This document shows positions 1-11,150 of a stretch of 64,000 nt of DNA, piece by piece (within the stretch, counting starts at the first letter, position 1; each line of letters starts with the position of its first letter). This stretch comes from Corynebacterium silvaticum. GTDB taxonomy: Bacteria > Actinomycetota > Actinomycetes > Mycobacteriales > Mycobacteriaceae. A program made the translations under genes and the position numbers. The stretch spans positions 124,001-188,000 of the forward strand of contig NZ_SDQO02000002.1 of the NCBI RefSeq assembly GCF_004382825.2, read 5' to 3'. The notes beneath the pieces are model-generated. The model was not told the origin of the DNA. It was given only the letters and a program-made list of their open reading frames with translations, and ran no database searches.

Positions 1-251
1 CAGAAGAATCAGTTCCTTGCGCATACACCGGGGAAGACGATTTCCTCATCGCTTTTAACTCGGGCTACCTGCGCGATGGCCTAGGCGTGATCAAGACAAA
101 CCGTGTGGTCTTTGGCTTTACTGAGCCGTCTCGTCCGGCGATCATGATCCCGGAACCAGAAGAGCTTCCCGAGGCTGATGCCGATGGCACGTTCCCCACA
201 CCCGACACTGACTTCACGTACCTTTTGATGCCAGTTCGACTGCCAGGCTAA
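1..251 (+). CDS. dnaN: DNA polymerase III sliding clamp, C-terminal end (5' partial)
   Basis: This is the last 82 codons of the beta sliding clamp, the ring that tethers DNA polymerase III to DNA; its start lies left of the window. Reading from base 3, the frame stays open to the TAA at 249-251. It ends in the clamp C-terminal motif Y-L-L-M-P-V-R-L, which forms part of the pocket bound by clamp-interacting proteins. An acidic, proline-containing loop (PEPEELPEADADG) precedes it, as in other corynebacterial clamps. recF follows 67 bases downstream, the standard dnaA-dnaN-recF order, so dnaA is expected just left of the window. Confidence 0.93.
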   Translation, partial: EESVPCAYTGEDDFLIAFNSGYLRDGLGVIKTNRVVFGFTEPSRPAIMIPEPEELPEADADGTFPTPDTDFTYLLMPVRLPG

Positions 252-318
252 AAGCGAAAACTGCTGGTGAGATGCATCTTTGTGTCTCACCAAAAGAAAG
301 CAACTAGAGGTAATTACC

Positions 319-1554
319 GTGTACATTCGCGAGCTATCGCTCCGAGATTTTCGTTCGTGGGCAGACTGCCACGTAAATCTTGAACCGGGTGTCACGGTTT
401 TTGTTGGGCGCAATGGTTTTGGGAAAACCAACATCGTTGAAGCCATCGGCTATATTGCGCATTTGGGATCCCATCGAGTCTCCCAGGATTCTCCGCTTGT
501 TCGTCAGGGGAAAGACTCTGCGCGGGTATCCGTTACCGCTGTTAACCAGGGACGCGAGCTAACAGCTCATATGTTGATCCAACATAAGGGCGCCAACCAG
601 GCTCAGATCAATCGGACCCGGCTGAAGTCTCCCAGAGAGCTTTTAGGTGTGGTTCGGACTGTCTTGTTTTCTCCGGAAGATCTGAGCATGGTTCGTGGCG
701 AGCCGGGGGAACGCCGGCGCTATCTGGATCATATCGTCGCTACCCGAAAGCCCAGGCTGGCAGGGGTAAAAGCAGATTATGACAAGGTCTTAAAGCAAAG
801 AAATTCGCTGTTGAAAACAGCTAGTGCATCGCTGCGCCGGGGATATGGTGCAGATGACGGGACTCTGAGCACGCTGGATGTCTGGGATACCCAGCTTGCT
901 CGGCTCGGCAGCGAGCTTATTCATACTCGACTTAGCCTCGTTGCAGAGCTCGCCCCGCTTGTTCATTCCGCGTACGCCCGCATTGCTCCGGAATCGCGGC
1001 CCGCGCGAATTAACTATGAATCTACTGTTCCCGTGCCGGCCTCTGTCGTTGATACCGAGGCTGCGTCGACAAGCATTCCCGACATGGACGTACTGGAAGC
1101 CGCTATGCTTTCTCAGCTGGGAGTTCAGCGAAAAAAGGAGATTGATCGGGGACTATCCTTGGTGGGGCCGCATCGCGACGACCTAGCTGTTTTGTTGGGT
1201 GATTATCCCGCTAAAGGATATGCGAGCCATGGGGAAACCTGGTCGATGGCGTTAGCCCTGCGGCTAGCGGAATTTCGCCTGCTCAGCGCGGACGGGTCGG
1301 AGCCGATTTTGATCCTCGATGATGTGTTTGCGGAACTCGATTCCAAACGCAGACAAAAACTCGTGGGGATCACCGCAGAGGCCGAACAAGTGCTCATCAC
1401 GGCGGCTGTCGGCGACGATCTTCCAGATAACCTGGCAGAATCGGTGGTACACCGGCATATGGTGACCATGACGGATACCCCAGAGGGACGTATTTCTGAG
1501 CTGGACAAGGACAAAGACGCGGAAGGACCGAGCGATGAGCACTCAGCCTGCTGA
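319..1554 (+). CDS. recF: DNA replication and repair protein RecF
   Basis: RecF is an SMC-like ATPase that, with RecO and RecR, helps load RecA on gapped DNA. The 411-residue product has a Walker A motif GRNGFGKT at residues 30-37 and a late Walker B / D-loop LDDVFAELD, with the RecF-typical YLD after the ERRR segment. An in-frame ATG at 280 exists, but the GTG at 319 is preferred: AGAGG lies about 9 bases upstream and the protein then begins with the conserved [13 protein letters not shown] block. The 3' end overlaps dciA by 20 bases, which suggests translational coupling. Length is normal for the family and nothing looks broken. Confidence 0.95.
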   Translation: MYIRELSLRDFRSWADCHVNLEPGVTVFVGRNGFGKTNIVEAIGYIAHLGSHRVSQDSPLVRQGKDSARVSVTAVNQGRELTAHMLIQHKGANQAQINRTRLKSPRELLGVVRTVLFSPEDLSMVRGEPGERRRYLDHIVATRKPRLAGVKADYDKVLKQRNSLLKTASASLRRGYGADDGTLSTLDVWDTQLARLGSELIHTRLSLVAELAPLVHSAYARIAPESRPARINYESTVPVPASVVDTEAASTSIPDMDVLEAAMLSQLGVQRKKEIDRGLSLVGPHRDDLAVLLGDYPAKGYASHGETWSMALALRLAEFRLLSADGSEPILILDDVFAELDSKRRQKLVGITAEAEQVLITAAVGDDLPDNLAESVVHRHMVTMTDTPEGRISELDKDKDAEGPSDEHSAC

Positions 1555-2107
1555 TGCTGGATCAGAAGATCCCGTAGCAGAGGCATTTGCAGCTATTCGC
1601 GCCGAGGCGCAACGCCGCACGGGGCGTATCCCTGACCTGTCTGCCCATAATCCACGCCCCGGATTAAAGCTTAACGACGCCCCCGCTACTCCTCGCCGGC
1701 CCAAAACCCCGGGAAAACCGACTGGTCCGGATGGCCGTAGACTACGGCGCTCTTATGATGTCGAGCCAGTAGGCTCTGTGCTGAGTAAAGAAATCCAACG
1801 CCGCGGATGGCGACACGGGATTGCTGGTGGTTGGGTGCATTCGCATTGGGATGAACTGGTGGGGGAAAAAATCGCGGCGCACACCAAAGTGGAAATACTC
1901 AAAGAGAAGTCCCTCTTTATATCGTGTAATTCCACTGCATGGGCTACAAATTTGCGTATGATGCAGCGTACGATCTTGCAGGCTATTGCGGAAAAAGTAG
2001 GCCCTGATGTGGTGGCGGAGCTGAAGATTTTTGGCCCTAAGACACCTAGCTGGCGCCATGGCCCCTTGCATGTGAAAGGTCGCGGCCCGCGCGATACATA
2101 CGGATAA
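1535..2107 (+). CDS. dciA: DUF721/DciA-like replicative helicase-associated protein
   Basis: The 190-residue protein belongs to the DUF721 family placed between recF and gyrB across actinobacteria. Members of this family (DciA) load or operate the replicative helicase DnaB in bacteria lacking DnaC; the role here is inferred from family and position. The N-terminal ~80 residues are basic, proline-rich and probably disordered. The folded domain runs from about residue 85 to 170 and holds the family landmarks W-x-x-x-V-G-(E)-K-I-A-x-H and the late C-N-S-x-A-W-A-T-N-L segment. The start ATG lies inside recF. Confidence 0.85.
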   Translation: MSTQPADAGSEDPVAEAFAAIRAEAQRRTGRIPDLSAHNPRPGLKLNDAPATPRRPKTPGKPTGPDGRRLRRSYDVEPVGSVLSKEIQRRGWRHGIAGGWVHSHWDELVGEKIAAHTKVEILKEKSLFISCNSTAWATNLRMMQRTILQAIAEKVGPDVVAELKIFGPKTPSWRHGPLHVKGRGPRDTYG

Positions 2108-2221
2108 GGCGGGGAGAACTGCCTCAAAATCGTCTAATTCACCCCTATTTTGCCGTTATAAGCGTGTGAATGCATTCCTTGTAGGGAGGGAGGGTAGGCA
2201 GTGTAAGATGGAACGGTCTAA

Positions 2222-4297
<2,076 letters not shown>

Positions 4298-4308
4298 GCT
4301 CTTAACCT

Positions 4309-4355
4309 AAAGCTTAGGCCGCCACCGAAAAGTTTTCGGTGGCGGCCTAAGCTTT
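4309..4355. terminator. Bidirectional rho-independent terminator between gyrB and the DUF6918 gene
   Basis: A near-perfect 23-bp inverted repeat starts AAAGCTTAGGCC and ends GGCCTAAGCTTT, with A-rich and T-rich edges. It sits 12 bases after the gyrB stop and 24 bases before the stop of the convergent gene, so it can serve both. Confidence 0.9.
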
Positions 4356-4378
4356 ATACAAGGCGTATCTGCGGGATA

Positions 4379-4813
4379 CTACATGTGGTTGTGCATGATA
4401 CGGCCGAGGCCTTCGACGTTAGGCTCGATGAAGCCCGCAGCCTTGCCGCGAAGTGAGCTGTATGCCTTTTTGAGAGCCGGAACGTCGATTTTTTCTGCGT
4501 TACGGTCTGCCATGACGAGCAATTCGCTGGATACTTCTTCCTTGCGTCCTGCTAGGAAAATGCCAAAATCAGCGTCTCCTGATTTTTCAAACTGAGTCCA
4601 ATAAGGATCGAGAACCTCAATGACCTCGGGGAGGAGTCGGTTCGCAGCTTTGGTGACGATGTCGCCGTTGACTGTTTTTGCAGCTCCGATGGTGCCTTTA
4701 AGCGCCATACCGGAGAGGCCCTTTTGCTCAGCAACGGTTGTTTCGATGAAAGCGGAGAGTTCTGCCCCCACGGTGGCGTGCTTGGTTTCGAGGAGGGACT
4801 TCAGACTCGACAT
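4379..4813 (-). CDS. Conserved DUF6918-type small helical protein
   Basis: The 144-residue product begins MSSLKSLLETKHATVG and is predicted mostly helical, with no signal peptide or membrane segment. It resembles the DUF6918 family, conserved near gyrB in corynebacteria and other actinobacteria; no biochemical role is known to me. A GTG 18 bases further upstream is possible, but the ATG at 4813 has AAAGG at good spacing. The sequence is alanine- and lysine-rich with repeated K-G/A-A patterns. It converges with gyrB on a shared terminator. Confidence 0.75.
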   Translation of the reverse strand: MSSLKSLLETKHATVGAELSAFIETTVAEQKGLSGMALKGTIGAAKTVNGDIVTKAANRLLPEVIEVLDPYWTQFEKSGDADFGIFLAGRKEEVSSELLVMADRNAEKIDVPALKKAYSSLRGKAAGFIEPNVEGLGRIMHNHM

Positions 4814-5188
4814 ATATATATGACCTTTCACAATGATGGCATAGCCGGAAACATTTAGGTTATCGCTTGATTATATATAAAGCGACCTCCATTGTTGGCT
4901 ACACCAGACATTGATGCGTCCAACGACGGAGGTCACTTGTGTTGTCATTCTTCCACCACAGGAAAAGCAATTTTTTTGAACAGGTACATTGTTCACTGCT
5001 GTTTACTGTAATCACAACAGTCACAAATGTTATATGATTCGCCTCTCTTGCGGCAATAATGACACAAAATGACGTAGTTTTTGGCATCGATCTTTCACCG
5101 TTGTTTTTACCGAAGCTGTATTTCTGTGCTGATCAACACTATGTGTGTGCAATCCCATACTGTGCTCATGCCATGTAATTCCTAAGCA
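4814..5188. other. Intergenic, no convincing gene
   Basis: The left part is the promoter region of the leftward DUF6918 gene (AT-rich TATATA tracts). The rest has only short open frames without ribosome-binding sites or recognisable products. An open frame of about 60 codons on the minus strand (4899-5087) shows no family signature and may be a relic. Confidence 0.5.
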
Positions 5189-5452
5189 TTAGGAGTTCAG
5201 GTCCTTTAATACGCGGGAAAGAAATATGCCAAAGGACTCGTTCTGTCTGGTGAGTGGAGATACTCGGGGGACAAAAAACCTGAGATATTCCGACTGCTGC
5301 ATAGGCGAAGAAAAGGGTGATACCCCTTCAAAAGAGGCTGTTGTCGTTGCTGCTATTGCCGCTAGTGCGGCAAAGTCGTTGATTGTGGCGTTGCAGGTGC
5401 TGCAGAAGTCGTCGGCAAGCATAAGCACTTGTTCTGCGGAAAAGCCTCGCAT
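5189..5452 (-). pseudogene. Doc/Fic-like toxin relic, N-terminal part only
   Basis: The 87-residue frame begins MRGFSAEQVLMLADD and continues with I-N-D-F-A-A-L-A-A-I-A-A-T-T-T-A-S-F-E-G-V-S. That layout resembles the N-terminal half of Doc (death-on-curing) proteins, which phosphorylate EF-Tu. The catalytic Fic motif H-P-F-x-D-G-N-K-R is absent: the frame runs into unrelated sequence and stops. Its start overlaps the stop of the upstream ribbon-helix-helix gene (TAATG), the usual antitoxin-toxin arrangement. I infer a truncated, probably inactive toxin. The homology is weak and the frame could instead be a short unrelated protein. Confidence 0.4.
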
Positions 5453-5661
5453 TATCTGTTTCCTCGTATGCGGCGTTCTGTGGCGGTGAATGTGGGGAGA
5501 TGCACGCGGGCCAGCTCTCGTACTTCGGAATCTGCGACTGTGCGAACCGCCGTGCTCACGATGGCGCGCACAGCTGCCTCGTGTTTGCTGGAACCTTGAA
5601 TTTCTGCGAGCAGTGTGAGCGCTCGATCCTGTTCGGGAGTTAGCCGTAGAGTCATCGCCAT
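5452..5661 (-). CDS. Ribbon-helix-helix (CopG/Arc-type) antitoxin-like protein
   Basis: The product is a 69-residue basic protein beginning MAMTLRLTPEQDRALTLLAE. The MTLRLT beta strand followed by two helices is the ribbon-helix-helix DNA-binding layout of small antitoxins and CopG regulators. It probably binds its own promoter as a dimer and once neutralised the downstream Doc-like protein, with which it overlaps by TAATG. ATG at 5661 is chosen; ATG 5655 is also possible, and no Shine-Dalgarno is visible, so the transcript may be leaderless. It sits alone between gyrB and gyrA, transcribed against both. Confidence 0.6.
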   Translation of the reverse strand: MAMTLRLTPEQDRALTLLAEIQGSSKHEAAVRAIVSTAVRTVADSEVRELARVHLPTFTATERRIRGNR

Positions 5662-5828
5662 TAGCAAATGGTATCAGTTTGGTAGCAAAAATGGGGTGAG
5701 ATGTGCCGTAATCACGTCTCAGTGGGGCGCTGGGCGAATTAAGCGGATAGACTCTAAGAGTTAAGTTCTCAGCGACATATTCGGACTGCTTGTGTAAGCC
5801 GTTCGGACAACCCTAGAAAAGGTGACAT

Positions 5829-8393
5829 ATGAGCGACGATCTCTTGGGTGGCGAGGGATTCGACCGGATTCATCCGATTGACCTCAACGAGGAGATGGAG
5901 ACCAGCTACATCGATTATGCGATGTCGGTCATCGTCGGACGTGCTTTGCCGGAGGTCCGTGACGGACTTAAGCCGGTGCACCGCCGTATCCTTTACGCGA
6001 TGTATGACTCGGGCTACCGCCCGGAGCACGGGTATGTAAAATCTGCCCGTCCGGTCTCGGACACCATGGGTCAATTCCACCCGCACGGCGACTCAGCTAT
6101 TTATGACACGCTGGTTCGCCTTGCCCAGGACTGGAACATGCGTTATCCGCTTGTCGACGGCCAAGGTAACTTCGGCTCCCGCGGTAACGATGGCCCCGCC
6201 GCCATGCGTTATACGGAGTGCCGACTCACACCGCTGGCCATGGAAATGGTCCGGGATATTCGCGAAAATACCGTTGATTTCTCCCAGAACTACGACGGTA
6301 AGACCCAGGAACCAGACGTTCTTCCGTCCCGCGTTCCTAACCTTTTGATGAACGGCTCAAACGGCATCGCCGTGGGCATGGCAACCAACATCCCGCCCCA
6401 CAATCTCAACGAGCTTGCCGACGCGATCTTCTGGCTCCTGGAAAACCCAGATGCCGACGAAGCCGCAGCCCTTGAAGCGTGCATGTCCTATGTGAAGGGC
6501 CCAGATTTCCCCACAGCAGGTCAAATCGTTGGTTCCCAAGGTATTAATGATGCCTACACAACCGGCCGCGGTTCTATCCGCATGCGGGGCGTGACCTCGA
6601 TTGAGGAAGAAGGAAGCCGGCAGATCATTGTGATCACGGAACTTCCGTACCAAGTGAACCCGGACAATATGATTTCTAACATCGCGGAGCAGGTGCGCGA
6701 TGGAAAACTGGCCGGTATCTCCAAGATCGAAGATGAGTCTTCCGATCGTGTGGGTATGCGCATCGTGGTCACGCTGAAACGCGATGCCGTGCCGCGCGTT
6801 GTGCTGAACAACCTGTACAAGCATTCCCAGCTGCAGACTAACTTTGGTGCGAACATGCTCTCCATCGTCGATGGAGTACCGCGCACCCTGCGGTTGGATC
6901 AGATGCTGCGCTACTACGTTACGCATCAGATCGAAGTCATCGTTCGTCGTACACAGCACCGCCTTGAAGAAGCTGAGAAGCGTGCTCATATTCTGCGTGG
7001 TTTGGTTAAAGCCCTGGATATGCTCGACGAGGTTATTGCTTTGATCCGCCGGTCTGCCACGGTGGACGTTGCTCGCAGTGGGTTGATTGATCTGCTCACT
7101 ATCGACGAGATTCAAGCTGACGCTATTTTGGCTATGCAATTGCGTCGCCTGGCAGCCCTTGAGCGTCAGAAGATCATTGATGAGTTGGCAGAAATTGAAA
7201 TCGAAATTGCCGATTACAAGGATATTCTTGCTAAGCCGGAACGTCAGCGTGCCATTGTTCGTGATGAGCTTAAAGAGATCGTGACTAAGTACGGCGATGA
7301 GCGTCGTACGCAAATCATTGCAGCCACCGGGGACGTCACTGAGGAAGACCTTATTGCGCGGGAAAATGTGGTCGTGACCATTACTTCCACCGGCTACGCT
7401 AAGCGCACCAAAGTCGATGCTTATAAGTCACAGCGACGCGGCGGCAAAGGCGTGCGTGGTGCGGAACTCAAGCAAGACGACGTGGTCCGCCACTTCTTTG
7501 TCTGCTCCACCCATGACTGGATCCTGTTCTTTACCAACTTTGGCCGGGTCTACCGACTCAAAGCCTACGAGCTGCCAGAGACATCCCGCACCGCCCGCGG
7601 CCAGCACGTGGCTAACTTGTTGGAGTTCCAGCCGGAGGAGCGCATTGCCCAGGTTATCCAGCTGCAGTCCTATGAAGATGCGCCATACCTGGTGCTCGCC
7701 ACCGCGCAGGGACGCGTTAAGAAGTCGCGTCTGTCCGACTACGAGTCCAACCGTTCCGGCGGCCTGATCGCTATCAACCTGGCGGAAGACGACAAGCTCA
7801 TTGGCGCTGCTCTGTGCTCCAACGACGACGAGCTTCTTCTGGTGTCGGAGGAAGGGCAGTCGATTAGGTTCAGCGCCGACGACGATCAGCTGCGCCCCAT
7901 GGGGCGTGCAACAGCCGGCGTGAAGGGCATGCGATTCCGTGGCGACGATCAGCTGCTCGCTATGACCGTGGTGCGTTCGGACGCTTATCTTCTCGTCGCA
8001 ACGTCGGGTGGCTATGGAAAGCGCACCTCGCTTGAGGAATACTCCCAGCAGGGTCGTGGTGGCCTTGGTGTGGTTACCTTCAAGTACACACCAAAGCGCG
8101 GCAAACTCATTGCCGCCGTGGTTGTTGATGAGGACGATCAGATCTTTGCTATTACATCTGCAGGTGGAGTGATCCGTACCGAGGTCAACCAGATTCGCCC
8201 AAGTTCGCGAGCAACCATGGGTGTACGCTTGGTCAATCTGGAAGACGGCGTGGAATTGCTTGCTATCGACCGCAACGTTGAAGGCGAAGGCGAAGAAACC
8301 GCTGAAGCAGTTGCTACGGGAGCCATCGATGGTCCCGCCAATCGCGGCCGTCAGACCGAAGTGACCATTGAGCCCGAAGGAGAAGACCAGTAA
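5829..8393 (+). CDS. gyrA: DNA gyrase subunit A
   Basis: GyrA is the DNA-cleaving and DNA-wrapping subunit of gyrase. The 854-residue protein has the breakage-reunion domain first, with the catalytic tyrosine in the A-A-M-R-Y-T-E block. A coiled-coil middle follows, then the C-terminal beta-pinwheel with the GyrA box QRRGGKG. In the quinolone-resistance-determining region the sequence reads [10 protein letters not shown], with Ser89 and Asp93 equivalent to E. coli Ser83 and Asp87; both are the usual susceptible residues. AAAAGGTGAC precedes the ATG. The stop codon overlaps the next start (TAATG), so the DUF3566 gene is co-translated. Confidence 0.97.
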   Translation: MSDDLLGGEGFDRIHPIDLNEEMETSYIDYAMSVIVGRALPEVRDGLKPVHRRILYAMYDSGYRPEHGYVKSARPVSDTMGQFHPHGDSAIYDTLVRLAQDWNMRYPLVDGQGNFGSRGNDGPAAMRYTECRLTPLAMEMVRDIRENTVDFSQNYDGKTQEPDVLPSRVPNLLMNGSNGIAVGMATNIPPHNLNELADAIFWLLENPDADEAAALEACMSYVKGPDFPTAGQIVGSQGINDAYTTGRGSIRMRGVTSIEEEGSRQIIVITELPYQVNPDNMISNIAEQVRDGKLAGISKIEDESSDRVGMRIVVTLKRDAVPRVVLNNLYKHSQLQTNFGANMLSIVDGVPRTLRLDQMLRYYVTHQIEVIVRRTQHRLEEAEKRAHILRGLVKALDMLDEVIALIRRSATVDVARSGLIDLLTIDEIQADAILAMQLRRLAALERQKIIDELAEIEIEIADYKDILAKPERQRAIVRDELKEIVTKYGDERRTQIIAATGDVTEEDLIARENVVVTITSTGYAKRTKVDAYKSQRRGGKGVRGAELKQDDVVRHFFVCSTHDWILFFTNFGRVYRLKAYELPETSRTARGQHVANLLEFQPEERIAQVIQLQSYEDAPYLVLATAQGRVKKSRLSDYESNRSGGLIAINLAEDDKLIGAALCSNDDELLLVSEEGQSIRFSADDDQLRPMGRATAGVKGMRFRGDDQLLAMTVVRSDAYLLVATSGGYGKRTSLEEYSQQGRGGLGVVTFKYTPKRGKLIAAVVVDEDDQIFAITSAGGVIRTEVNQIRPSSRATMGVRLVNLEDGVELLAIDRNVEGEGEETAEAVATGAIDGPANRGRQTEVTIEPEGEDQ

Positions 8394-8737
8394 TGGCAAC
8401 ACGTCATGTTGTTATAACTCGAATTTCACCTGTATCGGCGTTTAAAACCGCCTTGTCCCTGTCCCTCATCGGTCTGGCTGCATGGGTCATTTGCGTGGCT
8501 CTGCTGTACCTTGGCATGCAGTCTGTAGGGGTCTGGGATAACGTCAACGAGGTTATTGGTGGCGTCGGTGGCAGCCAAATAGTTACGTTTGGTCTAGTTC
8601 TTAGCGTGGCTGCGTTGATGGGCGCTATTACCTCCATCATCGTTACTATTCTGGCTCCCCTCGGTGCGATCATCTACAACTCGATCGTGGACCTTTTTGG
8701 TGGCCTTGCCATTACGTACCGTGAAGAAAACGATTAG
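8393..8737 (+). CDS. DUF3566 membrane protein
   Basis: This 114-residue protein with two long hydrophobic segments (about residues 19-42 and 63-100) matches the DUF3566 family. Members are encoded directly after gyrA in actinobacteria (Rv0007 in M. tuberculosis). The function is unknown; the position suggests a link to envelope or division functions, but nothing in the sequence proves it. The start overlaps the gyrA stop by one base. Unlike the mycobacterial protein it has no long disordered N-terminus. A hairpin at 8761-8805 probably ends the gyrA operon. Confidence 0.85.
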   Translation: MATRHVVITRISPVSAFKTALSLSLIGLAAWVICVALLYLGMQSVGVWDNVNEVIGGVGGSQIVTFGLVLSVAALMGAITSIIVTILAPLGAIIYNSIVDLFGGLAITYREEND

Positions 8738-8760
8738 TTAGTCGCTGTGGCGTGAACGAG

Positions 8761-8805
8761 GCCTCTTGCTAGGATCCTGGAGAACAGAGGATCTGAGCAA
8801 GAGGC
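8761..8805 (+). terminator. Probable terminator after the gyrA operon
   Basis: Arms GCCTCTTGCT and AGCAAGAGGC (10 bp, perfect) are separated by a 25-base loop containing a smaller GGATCC-like pairing, and are followed by TATCTTTAT. The long loop lowers certainty. Confidence 0.55.
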
Positions 8806-8923
8806 TATCTTTATGAGCCTTTTATGAGCATTCAAGTACATTGCAAAACCTTGGAAAAAGGGGTTATGTGCAGGCGATTTGCTAAATTTTATAGTTTCTA
8901 GGTAAAGTTCTATCTCGTTCCCA

Positions 8924-8997
8924 GGGCCTATAGCTCAGTCGGTTAGAGCGCATCGCTGATAACGATGAGGTCGCAAGTTCGATTCTTGCTAGGCCCA
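8924..8997 (+). tRNA. ileT: tRNA-Ile (GAT anticodon)
   Basis: A full cloverleaf is visible: acceptor GGGCCTA pairs with TAGGCCC, the D-arm is GCTC...GAGC, the anticodon loop CTGATAA gives GAT, and the T-arm carries GTTCGATTC. CCA is encoded at 8998-9000. It precedes tRNA-Ala as in other actinobacteria. Confidence 0.97.
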
Positions 8998-9008
8998 CCA
9001 GGAACAAC

Positions 9009-9081
9009 GGGGCATTAGCTCAATTGGTAGAGCACCTGCTTTGCAAGCAGGAGGTCAGGAGTTCGATTCTCCTATGCTCCA
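9009..9081 (+). tRNA. alaT: tRNA-Ala (TGC anticodon), copy 1
   Basis: The gene has acceptor GGGGCAT with ATGCTCC, anticodon loop TTTGCAA (TGC) and T-loop GTTCGATTC. It starts 11 bases after the tRNA-Ile body and is probably co-transcribed with it. The sequence is identical to a second copy at 11035-11107. Confidence 0.97.
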
Positions 9082-9122
9082 CAAACAAAGGATCCAAGCT
9101 TAGGCTTGGGTCCTTTGTTTGT
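9081..9122 (+). terminator. Terminator of the tRNA-Ile/tRNA-Ala unit
   Basis: ACAAACAAAGGATCCAAGC pairs with GCTTGGGTCCTTTGTTTGT around a TTAG loop, giving a long stem that runs into a T-rich 3' side directly after the tRNA. Confidence 0.85.
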
Positions 9123-9182
9123 TGCAATGATCCTAGACACAACCCGTTAGTGCTCCTTTGTGTTGACATTAGGATGAACTAT

Positions 9183-9962
9183 ATGATTAGAGTTGCGACT
9201 CCTCGGAAGTCCCGTCGCTCACCAGGATGGGTCCCTAACCAGCATGGGGCATGGTTTATGGTGACTGTTCCCGCCCTCATCGGAGTGGTCCTTGCCCCTG
9301 CGTGGATTGATATTCCTCTTCTGCTGTTGTGGTGGTGCGGGTACTTTGCGTTTTTTGCGGGAAGTGTATGGATGCGGGGGAGGTACCGAAAGCGCCACTT
9401 ACCGCCACTTGCTGTTTATGGTGCCGTTACTGCGCTTGCGGGGCTGGTGGTCTTGTTCTGCAACTGGCGGCTGGTGGTGTGGATCCCTGCCTTTCTTCCT
9501 CTCGTAGGGATCGCCGTATATGAAACATGGCGACGCAGGCCGCGCTCACTTCTTTCTGGTCTATCCACCGTATGTGCGGCCTGCCTTATCTTGCCTGTTA
9601 TCGCCTGGGCTGGTGGTGGTCTTACTGCCCGTGTGTGGGCTGTGTGTGGGGTTTTGCTGTTGTATTTTGCTGGCAGTATCCCGTACGTGAAAACGCTTAT
9701 CCGGGAACGTGGCTCCCGCCCCTGGATTATCGGCTCTATAACTTTTCACCTAGCTTTCCTGATTGCTGCATGTGTGGCCGTTGCGTATCAGGCGGTTCAC
9801 GGTGCGGTGGCAGTGATCGCTGGAATCCTTCTGCTTCGCGCATGGCTCATGCCCACTACCGGTGCGCGTCGGGAACGCCCGTGGACACCCAAGCAAGTAG
9901 GGCTTCTCGACGCTCTCCTCGGGGTGTTGGTCGTTCTAGCCGCAGTGCTTCCGCCTCGTTGA
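9183..9962 (+). CDS. YwiC-like multi-pass membrane protein
   Basis: The 259-residue protein has about six to eight hydrophobic segments. It begins MIRVATPRKSRRSPGWVPNQHGAW; the P-N-Q-H-G-A-W block opening the first membrane segment is characteristic of the YwiC-like family, whose function is unknown. Basic loops (RGRYRKRH, ETWRRRPRS) alternate with the membrane helices. The frame is open leftwards through the tRNA-Ala gene, but that part cannot be coding. ATG 9183 is chosen because AGGA lies 8 bases upstream; ATG 9174 is an alternative. It lies between the two tRNA-Ala copies. Confidence 0.78.
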   Translation: MIRVATPRKSRRSPGWVPNQHGAWFMVTVPALIGVVLAPAWIDIPLLLLWWCGYFAFFAGSVWMRGRYRKRHLPPLAVYGAVTALAGLVVLFCNWRLVVWIPAFLPLVGIAVYETWRRRPRSLLSGLSTVCAACLILPVIAWAGGGLTARVWAVCGVLLLYFAGSIPYVKTLIRERGSRPWIIGSITFHLAFLIAACVAVAYQAVHGAVAVIAGILLLRAWLMPTTGARRERPWTPKQVGLLDALLGVLVVLAAVLPPR

Positions 9963-10287
9963 TATAAAAAGACCTGGCACCTCAAAAGGTTATTTTTGCT
10001 GCTAAAGATTAATTTTTTCATATCTACACCGCTGTGTGCTGGGGATTTTCTGGGCATATGTGAACACTCCGTATTTGGTGTGTGGCATAGAACTCACTTT
10101 TTGAAAACGGGTGGTAATAGGGATGATTTTTTGCCGAATCGTGCCCGAAATGAGATCGCCTGTTGATAGAAAAACGATTATCCGTAAGGTGGGGCTCGTC
10201 CCAAACAAGGGACAACAGGATTGAGCACTCGATCATGCCAACAACAGGCATCATCCTGAACCTTCAATGTGGATTAAGGAGAATTGT
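9963..10287. other. Intergenic, promoter region of the secreted-protein gene
   Basis: An AT-rich interval of about 325 bases without a plausible gene. It should hold the promoter of the 10288 gene, but no clear -35/-10 pair stands out. AAGGAG at 10276-10281 is the ribosome-binding site that decides the TTG start at 10288. Confidence 0.5.
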
Positions 10288-10815
10288 TTGTCTTCTAACA
10301 AGAACGTTGCTCTCCGTAACCTAGCAGTAGCTGCTGGTGCCACCGCCCTGGGTCTTGGTGCGGTATTCGGAACTGCTGGAGCAGCTATGGCTGCCGATGA
10401 GCCAGCAACACCACCAGCGGTCAATGCAGAAAAACCTGCCCCCACCATCGAACAGGACATTCCTGTTGAGGTGGATAAGCCAGAGCTTCTGGATCTCGAC
10501 GACGCTCCCGATGTAGAGACACCAGAGGTTGATGATCTGGACGACGTGCTGAAGTACGAGCCGACGACCGTGGCTGCAGGGCACACCGCCTATGCGGACA
10601 TCAAGGGAGAAGTTGATGACGACACCATCTTTGGTTACTCGCAGTCTGGCATCCCGGAGGGCTGGTTTGTCTCCGTGGATGAGGAAACCGGCAAGGTTAG
10701 CGTTAGCGCTAGTCCCGATGCGAAACTCGGCGACACATATACGGTAAAAGTCAAGGTCATCGACCTTGATGGGAAGGTAACGTGGGCAGAAACGCCCTTC
10801 ACTGTGGGTGAGTAA
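10288..10815 (+). CDS. Secreted acidic protein with a C-terminal Ig-like / Rib-YPDG-type domain
   Basis: An exported protein of 175 residues with no assigned function. The N-terminus is a classical signal peptide: basic start (NKNVALRN), hydrophobic AVAAGATALGLGAVFGTAG core, and A-A-M-A-A as the likely cleavage zone. A very acidic, proline-containing linker follows (VEVDKPELLDLDDAPDVETPEVDDLDD). The last ~80 residues contain G-x-P-E-G-W-F-V-S-V-D-E-E-T-G-K-V-S-V and end T-Y-T-V-K-V-K-V-I-D, as in Rib/YPDG or cadherin-like surface domains. No sorting signal or membrane anchor is seen. An in-frame ATG at 10267 exists, but AAGGAG six bases before the TTG favours 10288. Confidence 0.72.
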   Translation: MSSNKNVALRNLAVAAGATALGLGAVFGTAGAAMAADEPATPPAVNAEKPAPTIEQDIPVEVDKPELLDLDDAPDVETPEVDDLDDVLKYEPTTVAAGHTAYADIKGEVDDDTIFGYSQSGIPEGWFVSVDEETGKVSVSASPDAKLGDTYTVKVKVIDLDGKVTWAETPFTVGE

Positions 10816-10862
10816 GGATGCATATGCAACGACGCTAACCGCATGAATGAACTTATGTAGTG

Positions 10863-10906
10863 AAAGAACAGTGAGGCCCCCACAAGGAGAACCTCACTGT
10901 TCTTTT
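10863..10906 (+). terminator. Terminator after the secreted-protein gene
   Basis: AAAGAACAGTGAGG pairs perfectly with CCTCACTGTTCTTT (14 bp), followed by T residues. Confidence 0.88.
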
Positions 10907-11034
10907 CTAGTAGAAATATGCTGCGTTTATCGGCTGAGCTGGTGGCTGGGTCCTAAGTCAAAACGATCTTGTTTATGCTGTATACGGCTGTATTAGACGT
11001 AGCGGGGATCTAGTTGCTACACTGATACCGCACC

Positions 11035-11107
11035 GGGGCATTAGCTCAATTGGTAGAGCACCTGCTTTGCAAGCAGGAGGTCAGGAGTTCGATTCTCCTA
11101 TGCTCCA
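11035..11107 (+). tRNA. tRNA-Ala (TGC anticodon), copy 2
   Basis: All 73 bases are identical to the tRNA-Ala at 9009-9081; flanking identity stops within a base or two on either side. It stands alone and has its own terminator. Accessory DNA begins just downstream, so it may have served as an integration site or arisen by gene duplication. Confidence 0.96.
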
Positions 11108-11116
11108 CGGCATGAA

Positions 11117-11150
11117 GAAGACCACCTCTAATTTTAGAGGTGGTCTTCTC
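11117..11150 (+). terminator. Terminator of the second tRNA-Ala
   Basis: GAAGACCACCTCTAA and TTAGAGGTGGTCTTC form a perfect 15-bp stem with a 2-base nominal loop, nine bases after the tRNA end. Confidence 0.85.

Noticed and set aside
6070..6110. Quinolone-resistance mutation in gyrA
   Set aside because: Ser89 and Asp93 are the usual residues in [10 protein letters not shown].
6357..8402. Two long antisense frames across gyrA
   Set aside because: Shadow frames of a highly conserved gene; no ribosome-binding site and no family signature.
9024..9182. Extension of the YwiC-like protein into the tRNA-Ala
   Set aside because: Those codons are tRNA and terminator sequence.
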